A DNA stretch of 64,000 nt from Fluviicola sp. (GCA_002734085.1 NVXV01000008.1:62001-126000); one strand, 5' to 3'; shown: positions 33,066 through 42,776, numbered from the stretch's first letter. Notes: a model not told the origin generated them from the letters alone. Numbers and translations are program-made.

Positions 33066-36000
33066 TTATTGCTTTATTAGTTTAATGTTTTGTGTTTTGT
33101 TATTGACGGTAATTACCAAATTATAGTTTCCTGCACTAAGCTTGTACTTACTTAGATCTAGCTGTATGTTTTGTTCGTTTGCTTGCATTGTAAATATCAG
33201 CTTACTATTATTGTCATACAGACTTATTTCTGATGCTTGTGCCTGCTTAAGGTTTATCTCTAACACGTTTTGAAATGGATTTGGATAGGCTACAAATTTT
33301 GCAGATGCAAATTCATTAATGCCTGCTGTCATTACTACCCATTGTCCATCAGTTGGTACTTGAGTTAACAATCCCGCTCCGTTCTCTGCTCTTATTGAGA
33401 AATAATAATCTTGATTGAAAGGTACAGATAATCCTGTATGTGTAATAGAGGTATTCATAGCATTGTTCGTCCAAGATACGATATTGGAGTCTCCTGCCGT
33501 GGTGCCTATCGCATACCAATAAGCTACTACATCTGAGTGTGGGTCTGTTGTGCTTGTCCAATTTGCACTTAACTGCGTGTTCACGTTGGTAGTATCAATA
33601 TCTACTCCCGTACCATCATTGGTAGTAAATGTTAGTGGTGAAGTCCAATCTACATTTATTAGTTGATCCGCTACACTAGATATATTATTGACATTATCGT
33701 CAACTAAAGATTTTACTTTTCCGCTTGGTGTGCTTGGGTCAGGATTCTGGTAGCGAATATCAGATGTAGTTGTATTGCCTACTGTTACCGTTACCGACGG
33801 ATATCTAGAACGATATACCTTTAACGCCGCGACAGACATATTAGCATTTCCACTACGGAAAGAAATATAATCTCCAGTAGATATTGGTGATGAATCGTTC
33901 CATGATGTGATGAAGGCATCGTCTCTGTATATTATCATGTCCCCAGATATTCTGTCATAAATTACTTTATAATCATATTGTTGTCCCGCTACAGTAGTTA
34001 GTGGTATATCTATTACTGGTGGACCAAATACGTCATTTACTACTTTATAGATTTGTAGTTTAGCATCATCCACTCTAAACCAAACAAAATAAGAGTTTCC
34101 TCTATTGGTAAGGCTATCGTCATCTGCAAAGAAATGAAACCCTGCTCTCCTGTTTCCTCCTGAACCATCTATCTTCGCTTGAAAATGGTATAAATACCTG
34201 TTCGATAAACTTTGGTTTAAGTAAGCGGAAATATTAGTGTTTGATTCGGTTTCATCGGATTGGTACAATTCTCCGTTATTAATACTCCATGAGCCAACAA
34301 CCTCAGCCCATTCTGGATGGATGTTAGAATTAAAATTATCTGCAAAAAATCCATTGTTGGCATTAGCTCTCCACTCAGTGCCATCAAAATCTATTACTTG
34401 GTAGTAGCTTTTTTGTATACCACTTCCACCGGTATTATCTGCATCAGTAAAGCTAGCGGTAAAGTCGCTCGTTACCCAACCAGTAGGCGCAGATACGGAG
34501 GTGGTTGGAGACGTGATATCAGGAGAAACAGCGTTCCAGCTGATACTGTATCCTGGTTCTGATGTAGCACAATCTGAACGAAATTCTATTAATACTGCGC
34601 TTCCATTAATTGTAAAAGTTGATGGAATTGATGTTCCCGTATATTCACCGATTTTTGGCGAAAACACACTATTACCGTCATATATATAAAGATAATCCCA
34701 AGTATCCTCAACATCAAACTGATTCACAGTAAGGTTGATCTGGTTAGTGCCTGTTGGTTCAATTAAATAAAGTGTGCGTTCATCATCAGTATAATTTCCA
34801 GAAGCTCCCCCCAAATCAGTTACAGTTCCCGAAGATGCTGTATAGTTTGTTACTGTAGTTGCGTTGTTAATGTGTTTGTAATAATAATCCCAGTCCCAAT
34901 TTTGACCTGGATCTGTATGTGATTGATTAGGGTAGTGTTGATGTCCTTTAATACTCACACAACCCCCAGGTATACCTGCACTATTGTATTGTGTAAATCT
35001 AGACCAAGGAAAATAAGCTGTTCTTAATGGACTGATACCATAACCACTTTGAGTAATATCCTTAGCTAAAGCAGCTGAAGATTGATACATGGCAGCCGTG
35101 TACCAAGTGGAATCATTGACCCAGCCTTCATGTTCAAAACCAATAGTGTAAGGATTCTCTGAACCAACATGCCACGCTTTGTTAGACTCTAAAACGACTT
35201 GCGTAATTTGTCCGTCAGAAGAACGTAAGACATAATGGTAAGAAACATTTGATGAGCAGTTGTTTGCCCAAGAAATAGCACCTGCGTAGGTACCCTGAAT
35301 TGTGTGAACTGTAATGGCAGAAACAGGTGTTCCACTTCTCGAACTAAAATTACAAGAGGTTAAGTTAGTTAAAGCTGGAGGATAATCTGGTGATTTGTTT
35401 CCTATGTTCGACACTTGATAAGCGTTACCGTTAGCATCAGTTACATTTTCATCAGTGATTTTTATGTACTTAGCACTTAAAATTTTCAAGTTTTCTTTAC
35501 CAAAGATATTAACCATTTGAAAAGTATGTTGAGGAAAATTATACTTTGTTTGTGCAGTTTTATCATTTAAAAAATTATACACTGAGTATAAATGTGAATT
35601 TAATGCAAAGTCTTGCTGCAAACCATCATAAGGTAATTCACTTAAAGTAGATAAAATGGAAACGTGATTTTCAATATTGTTTTTATTTCCGTCTAGTTGT
35701 TGTAATAAGTAATTATAAGCTGAGGCGAATGCTAGAATATTTTGTTGTGGACTAGTTTCTATTTGGTGAACACTAATACCAGAAAGTTCAGCGATATAAT
35801 TCAAATTATTCTTAAAATAACCTTCTCCATCAAGTGTCAACCCCATAACACCATAGACTAGAGGTAGACCAGCACAACCCTGATGTTCATTTTCTATATG
35901 ACGAAAACGAGTCATTGTAAACGAAACTGCTTCTAACATTCCCTTTGGTACATCTGGGTATTGTTGATAGGCAACATCAAATAAATTTTGATGTGGATTC

Positions 36001-36077
36001 GTTGGGAGATTTTGCTGTTGAGCAAATGAAAAGCCAAAAAGGCTAAAGCTTAAAACAAGTAATAGTAGTTTGTTCAT
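33066..36077 (-). CDS. secreted N-acetylmuramoyl-L-alanine amidase with CUB, LamG-like and T9SS domains
   Basis: A signal peptide (MNKLLLLVLSFSLFGFSFA) is followed by a helical domain (residues about 25-160) resembling the lytic-transglycosylase-like N-terminus of secreted amidases. The Amidase_2 domain follows: SAITVHTIQGTYAGAISWA, SYHYVLRSSDGQI, FEHEGW and the zinc-region HTDPGQNWDW. A CUB-like domain (TDLGGASGNYTDDE ... SDCATSEPGYSISW) follows, then a LamG-like region (residues ~600-760), Fn3-like segments and a T9SS C-terminal domain (FVAYPNPFQN ... LSAGNYNLVITVNNK). It probably cleaves peptidoglycan outside the cell. The N-terminal domain has Met/Thr where a catalytic Glu is usual, so transglycosylase activity is doubtful. 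Confidence 0.85.
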   Translation of the reverse strand: MNKLLLLVLSFSLFGFSFAQQQNLPTNPHQNLFDVAYQQYPDVPKGMLEAVSFTMTRFRHIENEHQGCAGLPLVYGVMGLTLDGEGYFKNNLNYIAELSGISVHQIETSPQQNILAFASAYNYLLQQLDGNKNNIENHVSILSTLSELPYDGLQQDFALNSHLYSVYNFLNDKTAQTKYNFPQHTFQMVNIFGKENLKILSAKYIKITDENVTDANGNAYQVSNIGNKSPDYPPALTNLTSCNFSSRSGTPVSAITVHTIQGTYAGAISWANNCSSNVSYHYVLRSSDGQITQVVLESNKAWHVGSENPYTIGFEHEGWVNDSTWYTAAMYQSSAALAKDITQSGYGISPLRTAYFPWSRFTQYNSAGIPGGCVSIKGHQHYPNQSHTDPGQNWDWDYYYKHINNATTVTNYTASSGTVTDLGGASGNYTDDERTLYLIEPTGTNQINLTVNQFDVEDTWDYLYIYDGNSVFSPKIGEYTGTSIPSTFTINGSAVLIEFRSDCATSEPGYSISWNAVSPDITSPTTSVSAPTGWVTSDFTASFTDADNTGGSGIQKSYYQVIDFDGTEWRANANNGFFADNFNSNIHPEWAEVVGSWSINNGELYQSDETESNTNISAYLNQSLSNRYLYHFQAKIDGSGGNRRAGFHFFADDDSLTNRGNSYFVWFRVDDAKLQIYKVVNDVFGPPVIDIPLTTVAGQQYDYKVIYDRISGDMIIYRDDAFITSWNDSSPISTGDYISFRSGNANMSVAALKVYRSRYPSVTVTVGNTTTSDIRYQNPDPSTPSGKVKSLVDDNVNNISSVADQLINVDWTSPLTFTTNDGTGVDIDTTNVNTQLSANWTSTTDPHSDVVAYWYAIGTTAGDSNIVSWTNNAMNTSITHTGLSVPFNQDYYFSIRAENGAGLLTQVPTDGQWVVMTAGINEFASAKFVAYPNPFQNVLEINLKQAQASEISLYDNNSKLIFTMQANEQNIQLDLSKYKLSAGNYNLVITVNNKTQNIKLIKQ

Positions 36078-36283
36078 GATTTAAAATATTTGAGTATCAA
36101 GGGTAAATATAACTAAAAGTAATAATGCTATCAAAATATAATTTAGGATTACCTATAACTATCAGTGAGATTACAAATCCAAACGAAGAAAAGTCCTTTT
36201 GGTGTGCTCTATGTTATAGACGAAGTTATAAATGAAGGAAAGTCCATCATATGTCAATTATCACTTAACTATATTATACAAAA

Positions 36284-36313
36284 AGAGGCAATATAAACTG
36301 ATATATTACCTCT
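36284..36313 (-). terminator. terminator for the cyclophilin gene
   Basis: AGAGG-C-AATATA pairs with TATATT-A-CCTCT around AACTGA; on the minus strand it is followed by TTTTT. Confidence 0.65.
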
Positions 36314-36335
36314 ATTAAACAATCTTTATGATTTT

Positions 36336-36770
36336 TTAGTCGTTAATTTCTATTTGTTCAATAGCGTCATCCACACGGATTTTATCAATTATATCAACAC
36401 CTTCTATCACTTTTCCAAAACATGTGTGATTACCGTCTAAATGTGCCGTATTGGTTCTACCATGACAAATAAAGAATTGAGAACCCCCTGTGTTTCTCCC
36501 TGCGTGTGCCATGGATAAAACACCTCTGTCGTGATATTGATTGTCCCCATCTAGTTCACAATCTATTTTATACCCAGGGCCACCAGTTCCATTTCCTTTC
36601 GGACATCCACCTTGAACAACAAAATCTGGTAGGACTCTATGGAATGTTAAACCATCGTAAAACCCGTCTTTCGCTAACTTCACGAAATTAGCCACAGTGT
36701 TTGGAGCATCTTTCTCGTAAAATTCTACTTTCATTTCACCGTGATTTGTCTTTATAATTGCGTTCATCAT
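36336..36770 (-). CDS. cyclophilin-type peptidyl-prolyl isomerase
   Basis: Single-domain cyclophilin that catalyses cis-trans isomerisation of prolyl bonds. Signature residues are visible: [25 protein letters not shown], then [19 protein letters not shown] and [15 protein letters not shown]. There is no signal peptide, so it is cytoplasmic. At 144 aa it is slightly short because the terminal strands are trimmed, as in many bacterial PpiB proteins. A second ATG three bases downstream is an equally good start. It has its own terminator. Confidence 0.92.
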   Translation of the reverse strand: MMNAIIKTNHGEMKVEFYEKDAPNTVANFVKLAKDGFYDGLTFHRVLPDFVVQGGCPKGNGTGGPGYKIDCELDGDNQYHDRGVLSMAHAGRNTGGSQFFICHGRTNTAHLDGNHTCFGKVIEGVDIIDKIRVDDAIEQIEIND

Positions 36771-36914
36771 CTATTTTTTTTGACGCGAATTTAATCATTT
36801 AAAAACGGTTAAAAAAATAAGATTGAAACAAATATTTAAGATGCAAATAGGATACTTGATTGATTTAATATAAAATGTATAGGTTATGGCTGAAGAAATA
36901 GATTTGGAATAATA

Positions 36915-37352
36915 CTATTGAACAATCTCCTCTTGAATACCTGATTTACTAAGTTTTATTTGTTCGCCAGAATCACTAACAAGAACTATAGTGATATCTA
37001 TGGTTGAACCTAGTTCAGATAAACCCATTCTAGCGTTGTTTCTGTAAACCTTATCACCTTTAGCTTCAAACTCATTTTTGTCGAACTTCAGAATCTCAAC
37101 TTGTAGGTCATCTGAAGAAGCTGTTAGCGACGTTGCTTTCCAGTTTTCTTCAAAAGATCCACTTTCAGGAAGTATCATAAAAGAAATATACTTTGAGGAA
37201 CTGTTGTCCGTTTGTGGCATTTGATTGTTTATGAAATTCACTTCTAGCTTCATCTTGTCCGCAAGTTCTGTATTGAATTTATTCTTAACATTAGAACAGG
37301 AGAGGAGTACGGCAAGAACAATACTCAAAGAAAGGATAGAATGTAGTTTCAT
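36915..37352 (-). CDS. hypothetical lipoprotein, 145 aa
   Basis: Signal MKLHSILSLSIVLAVLLSC ends in a lipobox Cys. The rest is a beta-rich body of about 125 residues without known motif. It starts inside the stop codon of the DUF4442 gene (TAATG), so the two are translationally coupled, and it ends the unit that starts with nitronate monooxygenase. The function is unknown. Confidence 0.6.
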   Translation of the reverse strand: MKLHSILSLSIVLAVLLSCSNVKNKFNTELADKMKLEVNFINNQMPQTDNSSSKYISFMILPESGSFEENWKATSLTASSDDLQVEILKFDKNEFEAKGDKVYRNNARMGLSELGSTIDITIVLVSDSGEQIKLSKSGIQEEIVQ

Positions 37353-37825
37353 TATTTCACTTTAACAGATATTTCCATATCAAATATAGCAACAATTTCA
37401 TTCTTCGTATTCTTTGCCTCTACTTTTACCCACTGATTAACACGTTCTTTAGTTCTCATTGCTTCTTGAAATGCTTTCTCCACAATAGCTCCATCTTTAG
37501 ATTCAAAAGTGACGTGTGTCATTGCACGCATTAAAAACTCAGCTTTTACGGCTTTAAAAGCGAAAGATACTTTTACACCAGAGTTTTCTGCAAAGTAATA
37601 AGCGTGAAGTCCTGCTGCAACATCAGCACCAACCGCCAAGCTTCCAAAATACATTGATTTTAAATGATTTTTTGTTCTGCGTCGAAGTTTGACTCTCACT
37701 TTGCAGGACTTTTCATCTAAATGCATCAACTTCGGTCTAACATAAGCTATCAAAGGTATTTTTATAACACCCATCAACCAAAGTAGTCGACGCATTTTTG
37801 ACAACGAAATATTATTTTGACTCAT
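37352..37825 (-). CDS. DUF4442 hotdog-fold protein
   Basis: Hotdog-fold protein of the DUF4442/thioesterase-like superfamily: MRRLLWLMGVIKIPLIAYVRPKLMHLDEKSCKVRVKLRRRTKNHLKSMYFGSLAVGADVAAGLHAYYFA. The family has acyl-CoA-like binding folds, but no substrate is known. Its start overlaps the end of the nitronate monooxygenase gene by 14 bases and its stop shares a base with the downstream lipoprotein start, so all three are probably one operon. The LRRRTKN-x-SMYFGSL pattern is the family hallmark. Confidence 0.8.
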   Translation of the reverse strand: MSQNNISLSKMRRLLWLMGVIKIPLIAYVRPKLMHLDEKSCKVRVKLRRRTKNHLKSMYFGSLAVGADVAAGLHAYYFAENSGVKVSFAFKAVKAEFLMRAMTHVTFESKDGAIVEKAFQEAMRTKERVNQWVKVEAKNTKNEIVAIFDMEISVKVK

Positions 37826-38789
37826 CGTATTCTTTTACAAGTTGATCTATTATTCCTTTAATAGGTTTTATTTCTTTAACATCTTCTATGCTTGGTCCTG
37901 CACACCACAATGTTTTGTAAGTAGCTCCAAAAGCCGCTTTCTTGAGAGATTTCATTCCTTTCATGAAAGTCAGCGCCTTCATCCACTTTTTAAGCTTTTT
38001 GTTTTTATTTAGTAACCGCTCTAACCAATTTTGTTTTGTACCAATTTTCTCCACATAAGGTGTTTTGATAACTGTACAAGGTGTACCTGAAAGTTTTGTT
38101 GTCATCACAATGTCGTCTTTCCCGTAATCAATTATGGCCTGCTTGTATTCATCAGTTACACCAGCTTCTGTTGAAGCGATAAATATTGAGCCCATCGATA
38201 GTCCATCCGCTCCTGCTTCCAAGACTTTTCTCATATCTCTACCGTTTCCAACTCCACCTGCTGAAATAACGGGTATGTTGCAAGCTTTTTTAAGTTCTGG
38301 AACAAGCTTTTCAAAAGGGTAGGGACCAGCATGACCGCCAGCTTGACTATTCACTGCGATAACTGCATCTGCACCGAGTGCTTCTACTTTTTTTGCGTAT
38401 TCCAGGTTGACGACATCACAAAAAACTTTTATTCCGTTTTTCTTAGCTTCACGAATTGTTTCTTCTGGAGATCCAAGGCTTGTGATAATATAGTCCACTT
38501 TTTCTTCGCAAATCAATTGAAGCTGTTCTTTGTATAAAAAATTACTCTTGTTAACGATTAGATTAATTCCTAAGGGACCACTTGCTTCTTTTTTCACTTG
38601 TCGAATAGCCTGTCTAAGTTCTTCGATTGTTCTATAGTTCAACGCAGGAACAGCTGCAGTTGCACCAGCCCTAATGGATGCTACTAGCATTTCAACATTT
38701 GATACTAAAAACATTGGTGCCACGATAATCGGATATCTAATTCCGAGCATTTGACTTAATGGTGCGTCTATTTTCTCCGATATTGCCAT
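37812..38789 (-). CDS. nitronate monooxygenase (2-nitropropane dioxygenase family)
   Basis: FMN-dependent TIM-barrel enzyme that oxidises alkyl nitronates, or related reductases. Hallmarks: RYPIIVAPMFLVSNVEMLVASIRAGATAAVPALNYRT near the N-terminus, NSQAGGHAGPYPFEKLVPELKKACNIPVISAGGVGNGRDMRKVLEAGADGLSMGSIF in the middle, and a C-terminal region GATYKTLWCAGPSIEDVKEIKPI. The length (325 aa) is usual. It is first in a unit with the DUF4442 protein and a lipoprotein. The natural substrate cannot be told apart from enoyl-ACP-type reductases by eye. Confidence 0.88.
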   Translation of the reverse strand: MAISEKIDAPLSQMLGIRYPIIVAPMFLVSNVEMLVASIRAGATAAVPALNYRTIEELRQAIRQVKKEASGPLGINLIVNKSNFLYKEQLQLICEEKVDYIITSLGSPEETIREAKKNGIKVFCDVVNLEYAKKVEALGADAVIAVNSQAGGHAGPYPFEKLVPELKKACNIPVISAGGVGNGRDMRKVLEAGADGLSMGSIFIASTEAGVTDEYKQAIIDYGKDDIVMTTKLSGTPCTVIKTPYVEKIGTKQNWLERLLNKNKKLKKWMKALTFMKGMKSLKKAAFGATYKTLWCAGPSIEDVKEIKPIKGIIDQLVKEYDESK

Positions 38790-38936
38790 GCTGCTAAATT
38801 AATATTTTTTATGCATACACAATAAATTTATTGTAATGAATTGATATTTTGTTCGTTCTCTTTCAGCATTCTTCTTTTTGTTTTGCGTAAAGCCGAGAAT
38901 TATGCTTAATTATAATTTTAGAAGCCTTGTATTTAG

Positions 38937-38944
38937 TAACTTTG
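38937..38944 (+). promoter_or_regulatory. -7 promoter box for the WG-repeat lipoprotein gene
   Basis: TAACTTTG matches TAnnTTTG, 29 bases before the ATG at 38974. No good TTG -33 box is seen. Confidence 0.5.
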
Positions 38945-38973
38945 TTACCCAGTCAACTAATGATTGAAAAACT

Positions 38974-41079
38974 ATGAGATTAAGTTTAGTATGTTTATAT
39001 ATTATTTTGTTTATAGCTTCTTCTTGTCGGATCAATAAAGGATTCGAGGCATTGAATGAGTATAATTACTTTGAAGCTAAAAAACAGTTTGAAAATGCCA
39101 TTGAAAAAAAAACTTCTCCAGCTGCCTATGGTTTAAGTATTGTCTATTTGAAAGAAGACAATCCATTTCATAATTTAGATTCAGCTTATCATTATGGGTT
39201 GTTGGCTGTGGAGACTTATGACTTACTAAAAGAAAATCAACAGCTAAAACTAGCAGAGAAGTATGGGTATACACTCGGTGCTGCAAAACATCAACGCGCA
39301 AAAATCAGTAAGCGTTTTTATAACATAGCTAAGGAGAAACATACAGTGAAAGGGTATAAAGAATTTATTGCGAATCATCCCTGGTCAGATCTAAAAGATT
39401 CAGCTGTTTATGATCTGAATTTATTAGCTTTTGAAAATGCTAAGGAAGAGAATTCGAGTAAAGCTTATCAGAATTATATTAAATTCTACCCTGAGAGTGA
39501 ATACATTGATGAGGCAAAACAACTAAAATATAAAGCTGAATTCTCTGAGTCTATTGTTCCAAACGACCCGAGTTCTTATGCTGAATTTATTCGTCGTTTT
39601 CCTGATAACCCATATGTGGATGATGCATATGCAAGGATTTATCAGTTAGAAACGAAAGAAAACACAGTCGAAGTTTACGATCAGTTTATTTCAAACTATC
39701 CGAACAATCCTTATATATCGGATGCTTGGAAGAATTTATATCGGCTGTATATATCTGATTACAATAAAAGTACCATTGAATCATTTCAAGAAACTTATCC
39801 CAACTTTCCTTTTCCGAAGTTAATTGAACAAGATATTCAATTAGTGGGTAGAGAAATGTACCTATATAAACTCAATGGGAAATATGGATTTATGGACGCA
39901 GAAGGCTTGCCTTATATCCCTCCTAAATATACCTACGCGAGTAATTTCAGCAACGGGTTGGCGGTTGTAACAGAATCTGAAAAGTTCGGCTATGTTAATA
40001 AAAATGGTGACTTAATCATCGAATATCGTTTCGATGATGCGCAAGACTTTATGCATGGTAGAGCGATTATTGAAGAGGATAGGAAGGTAGGGTTAATTGA
40101 CCCAACAGGTAAATATATATTAGATCCCATTTATGAAGACGTTGGTAGCTTCTCTGAAGGCGTGTTTTATGTTCAAACCTCTAAGGGCTATCAATACTTT
40201 AATCTGGAAGGGGATCCTGTTTTTGATATAATTTTTGATGAAGCTTTTTCGTATGAAAACGGTAGAGCTTTTGTTTCAAAGGAGGGCGAAAATGGTTTTA
40301 TTGGTAAAGATGGAAATTTCTTGATTTCTTCATTTAAAGGAAAAATAAGACATTTTAATGATTCAATATATATATTGGAGTTGAGAGACTCAATGACTTT
40401 CATTTATCCAAATGATTCGTTAGTCAATGGGAAATACTTTGATCAAATTGGAAACTTGAAAGAGAATAGAGCAATCGTTCTCAAAGAGGGAAAATATGGA
40501 TATGTTGACGAGAAAGCCAATATTGTTATTCCGATGGAGTTAATTGAATTTTCAAATCTTTTTCAATTTGCACAATTTGTAAACGGACATGCAAAAAAAT
40601 TAAAAGGGAACAGGTATGCACTAATCGATAGTATGGGTAAACAAATATTACCTGCTATTTTTACTGGAATAGGAGACTATGCAGAACTAATTCCTGTGAC
40701 AAAAGGTGATCAATGGGGGTATACCAACAGAGATGCGCGTTTAATTATTAATTATCAATTTGATTATGCATACGCTTTTCAAAATGGAATTGCTTTTGTT
40801 GAAAAACAAGGTAAGATGGGAGCTATTAATATGAAAGGTGAAGTTGTTATACCTATCCGTTATGATGATTTGAATCGTGTTGGCAATGACCTTTTCATAT
40901 TTAAACTTGGTAGTAATATGGGACTATTGAATCAACAAGGTGAACAAGTTGTACCAAATAAGTACAATCGGGTAGTTCCAGTTAGTGATAATTTGTTTCG
41001 ATTGGAGAATAATGAAAGAATTGACTACTACGATGTATCTAAATCAGGTTTAATTACGTTACAAATGGAGGATGAATAA
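38974..41079 (+). CDS. WG-repeat lipoprotein with TPR-like N-terminal region
   Basis: Lipoprotein (signal MRLSLVCLYIILFIASSC). Residues about 25-270 carry TPR-like helical repeats with YNYFEAKKQFENAI and several SxYAEFIRRFPDNPYVDDAY-type units. From about residue 285 it has a row of WG-type beta repeats: LYKLNGKYGFMDAEGLPYIPPKY, FGYVNKNGDLIIEYRFDDA, KVGLIDPTGKYILDPIYED, YGYVDEKANIVIPMEL and others. WG repeats are found in many surface proteins, often as binding scaffolds. Its last eight bases overlap the next gene (TonB-like), so the two are coupled. Confidence 0.8.
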   Translation: MRLSLVCLYIILFIASSCRINKGFEALNEYNYFEAKKQFENAIEKKTSPAAYGLSIVYLKEDNPFHNLDSAYHYGLLAVETYDLLKENQQLKLAEKYGYTLGAAKHQRAKISKRFYNIAKEKHTVKGYKEFIANHPWSDLKDSAVYDLNLLAFENAKEENSSKAYQNYIKFYPESEYIDEAKQLKYKAEFSESIVPNDPSSYAEFIRRFPDNPYVDDAYARIYQLETKENTVEVYDQFISNYPNNPYISDAWKNLYRLYISDYNKSTIESFQETYPNFPFPKLIEQDIQLVGREMYLYKLNGKYGFMDAEGLPYIPPKYTYASNFSNGLAVVTESEKFGYVNKNGDLIIEYRFDDAQDFMHGRAIIEEDRKVGLIDPTGKYILDPIYEDVGSFSEGVFYVQTSKGYQYFNLEGDPVFDIIFDEAFSYENGRAFVSKEGENGFIGKDGNFLISSFKGKIRHFNDSIYILELRDSMTFIYPNDSLVNGKYFDQIGNLKENRAIVLKEGKYGYVDEKANIVIPMELIEFSNLFQFAQFVNGHAKKLKGNRYALIDSMGKQILPAIFTGIGDYAELIPVTKGDQWGYTNRDARLIINYQFDYAYAFQNGIAFVEKQGKMGAINMKGEVVIPIRYDDLNRVGNDLFIFKLGSNMGLLNQQGEQVVPNKYNRVVPVSDNLFRLENNERIDYYDVSKSGLITLQMEDE

Positions 41080-41863
41080 AGTATTAGACTTCATAGAAAA
41101 TCATAAGTTTGGGATTATTATAACGTTAGTAGTCCATGTTGTGCTTTTCATTTATTTTCAGTTTGAGACTTATTATGAGCCAGTAAAATATGACACTTGG
41201 GACTTCACAGGTCGAAATATTGAAGCTCCAGATGACATTGAGATATCGCCAGATCAAATTGAAACTCCACAAGAATCGGATTTGTTTCAGTCGAATGAAA
41301 AAGTGACTTCATTTGTGAAAAACGCCAATGATTCTCGCGAAGAAAGTTTTGATGAGAATGTCAAATATACTTCCTACGAGAAAGATCCTTCCGAAAGTAT
41401 TCGCGAATACGAATCGCGTATCAAAGAAGAATTGAATATGGGTAAGAACCAATCTGACCAAGCAAATAGTGAGTCAAATACGGATATAGAAAATAAAAAC
41501 AATCAGTCCGACCCAAAAGAAAATAATGAAAATACCGCAAATGCTAGTAACGAAAAGGTGGCTGGATACACAATGGTCGAATTCAGTCTTACTAGCCGAC
41601 ACCCTCTAAATAAAAATGATTGGTATATCAGAAATCCAGGATACACATGTGGAAATGTAAATGGACTTGTTACTGTTCGTATTGAAGTAGCGCAAAGTGG
41701 TGATGTGGTGGATGCCAAGTATATTCCTGAACGGAGTAGTAACGCCAATCAATGTATGATCAGTAGAGCAGAAGAATATGCATTGAAGTCTAGATTTAAC
41801 TACGATGGGAGTGGGGCTAAATACCAAGAAGGTACAATAACATATCGTTTCGTATACCGTTAG
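41072..41863 (+). CDS. TonB-like periplasm-spanning protein
   Basis: A short cytosolic start and one membrane helix (FGIIITLVVHVVLFIYFQF) are followed by an acidic, Asn/Ser-rich periplasmic linker (DPKENNENTANASNEK). A C-terminal domain follows with LVTVRIEVAQSGDVVDAKYIPERSSNANQCMISRAEEYALKSRF, matching the TonB_C pattern. It overlaps the WG-repeat lipoprotein gene by eight bases. The likely role is coupling of energy or binding to an outer-membrane partner, perhaps with the WG-repeat lipoprotein. No exbB/exbD neighbour is present. Confidence 0.7.
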   Translation: MNKVLDFIENHKFGIIITLVVHVVLFIYFQFETYYEPVKYDTWDFTGRNIEAPDDIEISPDQIETPQESDLFQSNEKVTSFVKNANDSREESFDENVKYTSYEKDPSESIREYESRIKEELNMGKNQSDQANSESNTDIENKNNQSDPKENNENTANASNEKVAGYTMVEFSLTSRHPLNKNDWYIRNPGYTCGNVNGLVTVRIEVAQSGDVVDAKYIPERSSNANQCMISRAEEYALKSRFNYDGSGAKYQEGTITYRFVYR

Positions 41864-41871
41864 TAAATAAC

Positions 41872-42768
41872 ATGAGAAATTTCATTCGAAAAATAACGCC
41901 AGCATTTTTACTAGATTGGTATCGTCGATATAAGAAAATAAAAGTTCGCTCTGAAATTGAACAACAAGCTAAGAATAATGAGGGCTGGACGAAAACAGAC
42001 CTCAAAGACCAATTACAAAGTTTTGGAATTAAAGAAGGTGATACGATTCTTGTTCATTCTTCAATGTCTAAAATAGGTTTTGTTGAAGGTGGGCCAAAAA
42101 CAATTGTTGATGCTTTACTCGAAACCGTTGGACCAAATGGTCACATCTTAATGCCAAATTCTCCAAATGCAAGATTTCAGCTTGACTACATTCAAGAGAT
42201 TCACTATTTTGATGTACTTAATGATAAAAGTAAGTTAGGAGCTATTTCTGAGTATTTTAGAAATCATGAAAATGCTGTTCGTAGTTGGCATCCAACTGAA
42301 CCCGTAAGTTGTATCGGTCCGGATACTGAATTTTTTGTTGGGACGCATTTCAACCAAATCACACCATACAATGAAAATAGTCCTTTCTATAAAGTAGCGG
42401 AACGAAATGGAAAAATACTCATGATAGGTGTAACACTTGATAATGCTGGAACGAATTTACACACTCTAGAAGACGCTATAGAAGATTTTAAATATCCCGT
42501 TTATCATCCAACCGTTTTTGAAACTAAAATAGTTGACCCGAAGGGAGAAGAACATCGCGTAACAACTAAAGTTCACGACCCTATTTGGTCTAAGAAAAGA
42601 AAGTGTGATGGATTAATCCCGCTTTTTGAAGAACGAAATGTACTTGAATTTGTTAAGTTTGGTAATGCCTCCACACTTTTATTAGATGCAAGAAAAATGT
42701 TGGATGTGATGATAGAGGAGTATAAAGAACATGGAGTAACAATGTATACACCAAACGGCAGTAAATAA
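41872..42768 (+). CDS. AAC(3)-family acetyltransferase-like protein
   Basis: Antibiotic_NAT/AAC(3) fold: KEGDTILVHSSMSKIGFVEGGPKTIVDALLETVGPNGHILMPNSPN, then AVRSWHPTEPVSCIGP, GKILMIGVTLDNAGTNLHTLEDA and a long C-terminus. AAC(3) enzymes acetylate aminoglycosides, but members outside resistance operons often act on sugars of surface glycans. It lies in a plus-strand run after the TonB-like gene and before a CoA-binding protein. Resistance is not claimed. Confidence 0.75.
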   Translation: MRNFIRKITPAFLLDWYRRYKKIKVRSEIEQQAKNNEGWTKTDLKDQLQSFGIKEGDTILVHSSMSKIGFVEGGPKTIVDALLETVGPNGHILMPNSPNARFQLDYIQEIHYFDVLNDKSKLGAISEYFRNHENAVRSWHPTEPVSCIGPDTEFFVGTHFNQITPYNENSPFYKVAERNGKILMIGVTLDNAGTNLHTLEDAIEDFKYPVYHPTVFETKIVDPKGEEHRVTTKVHDPIWSKKRKCDGLIPLFEERNVLEFVKFGNASTLLLDARKMLDVMIEEYKEHGVTMYTPNGSK

Positions 42769-42776
42769 TAGAGTTT

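Noticed and set aside
35200-35235. Another copy of the island repeat core (GACTTGCGTAATT)
   Set aside because: It lies inside the coding sequence of the amidase and only about 13 bases match, so a chance coding match is more likely.
41872-42768. Aminoglycoside resistance gene
   Set aside because: The fold alone does not prove resistance, and the neighbours are not resistance or mobile genes.
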